Assembly: GCF_963675165.1 (NCBI RefSeq)
Contig: NC_087379.1
Span: 5,163,442 to 5,227,441, forward strand
Direction of reading: 5' to 3'
DNA from: Halichondria panicea
Taxonomy: Eukaryota; Porifera; Demospongiae; Suberitida; Halichondriidae
DNA length: 64,000 nucleotides
Shown here one piece after another: positions 63,860-64,000 of the stretch (positions are counted from its first letter, which is position 1; each line of letters opens with the position of its first letter). The notes below the pieces were generated by a model that did no database searches, had not been told where the DNA came from, and was given only the letters and a program-made list of their open reading frames with translations. The translations under genes were made by a program, and so were the position numbers.

Positions 63860-64000
63860 GTAAGTGCAGTACACATAGTAATTATTAAGCATGGATTAGG
63901 TTTATAGCAAGAGTGCATGTACTCTTGGTTGTAGGTACTGTAATTTTAGTGCATCCATGTACACGCATGCAGCTACATATACGTATCTCAAACTCAAAAG
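63860..64000 (+). other. Start of DR1 intron 3
   Basis: Begins at donor GTAAGT after residue Ser101 and runs to the window end. Nothing else seen. Confidence 0.7.

Overview
This window is nuclear DNA from an invertebrate animal. Nearly every gene is split by short GT-AG introns, and the proteins are metazoan: a lysyl hydroxylase for collagen, a TRAF protein, a BEN-domain protein, a MATH-BTB protein, an axonemal microtubule inner protein and a P5B ATPase. TKL-like kinase-Kelch fusions, compact introns and dense small inverted-repeat elements suggest an early-branching animal, most likely a demosponge; this is inference from gene content. Exon coordinates were read by eye from splice consensus, reading phase and family knowledge.

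Layout. 1-6413 (+): 3' part of a vWA-domain gene; its first intron holds a BEN-domain gene on the opposite strand (2018-4361). 6636-7680 (+): CFAP107/C1orf158 homologue. 8108-17925 (+): complete 19-exon procollagen-lysine dioxygenase (PLOD, 726 residues) with glycosyltransferase and hydroxylase catalytic residues intact. A kinase-coiled coil-Kelch gene lies antisense in its intron 9. 18100-25910: partial, broken duplication of PLOD that carried the nested kinase-Kelch gene along, giving copy B (remnant) and copy C (intact, about 800 residues). Copy D (26098-28917) is divergent and has two frameshifts. 29097-29970: a 5'-truncated LINE with poly-A tail and a perfect 13-bp target duplication.

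30302-58596 (+): complete 28-exon P5B transport ATPase (ATP13A2/3 type, 1203 residues). Its 9.9-kb intron 8 contains two intronless antisense genes, MATH-BTB and RING-TRAF, and many foldback elements. Its intron 10 contains two antisense genes for small secreted cysteine-containing cationic peptides, embedded in a tandem duplication that also copied ATPase exon 11; the first exon copy is dead by a 2-bp frameshift. 58836-59711 (-): UBX-domain (UBXN10-like) gene, head to head with DR1 (NC2-beta), whose 5' part occupies 59841-63859.

Most unusual signals: (1) two introns (DR1 intron 2 and ATP13A intron 22) contain tandem repeats that look like amplified copies of their own 3' splice junction, giving arrays of decoy acceptors; the DR1 array is about 3.1 kb. 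(2) A two-member family of antimicrobial-peptide-like precursors has conserved signal and acidic pro-regions but diverged cationic C-x(6-7)-C-x21-C-x6-C mature regions. (3) Host gene and antisense nested gene were duplicated together, and a piece of the distant ATP13A gene was inserted into the dead PLOD copy between 29-bp direct repeats. (4) Several families of inverted-repeat elements are visible, one with 9-bp target duplications at two independent sites.
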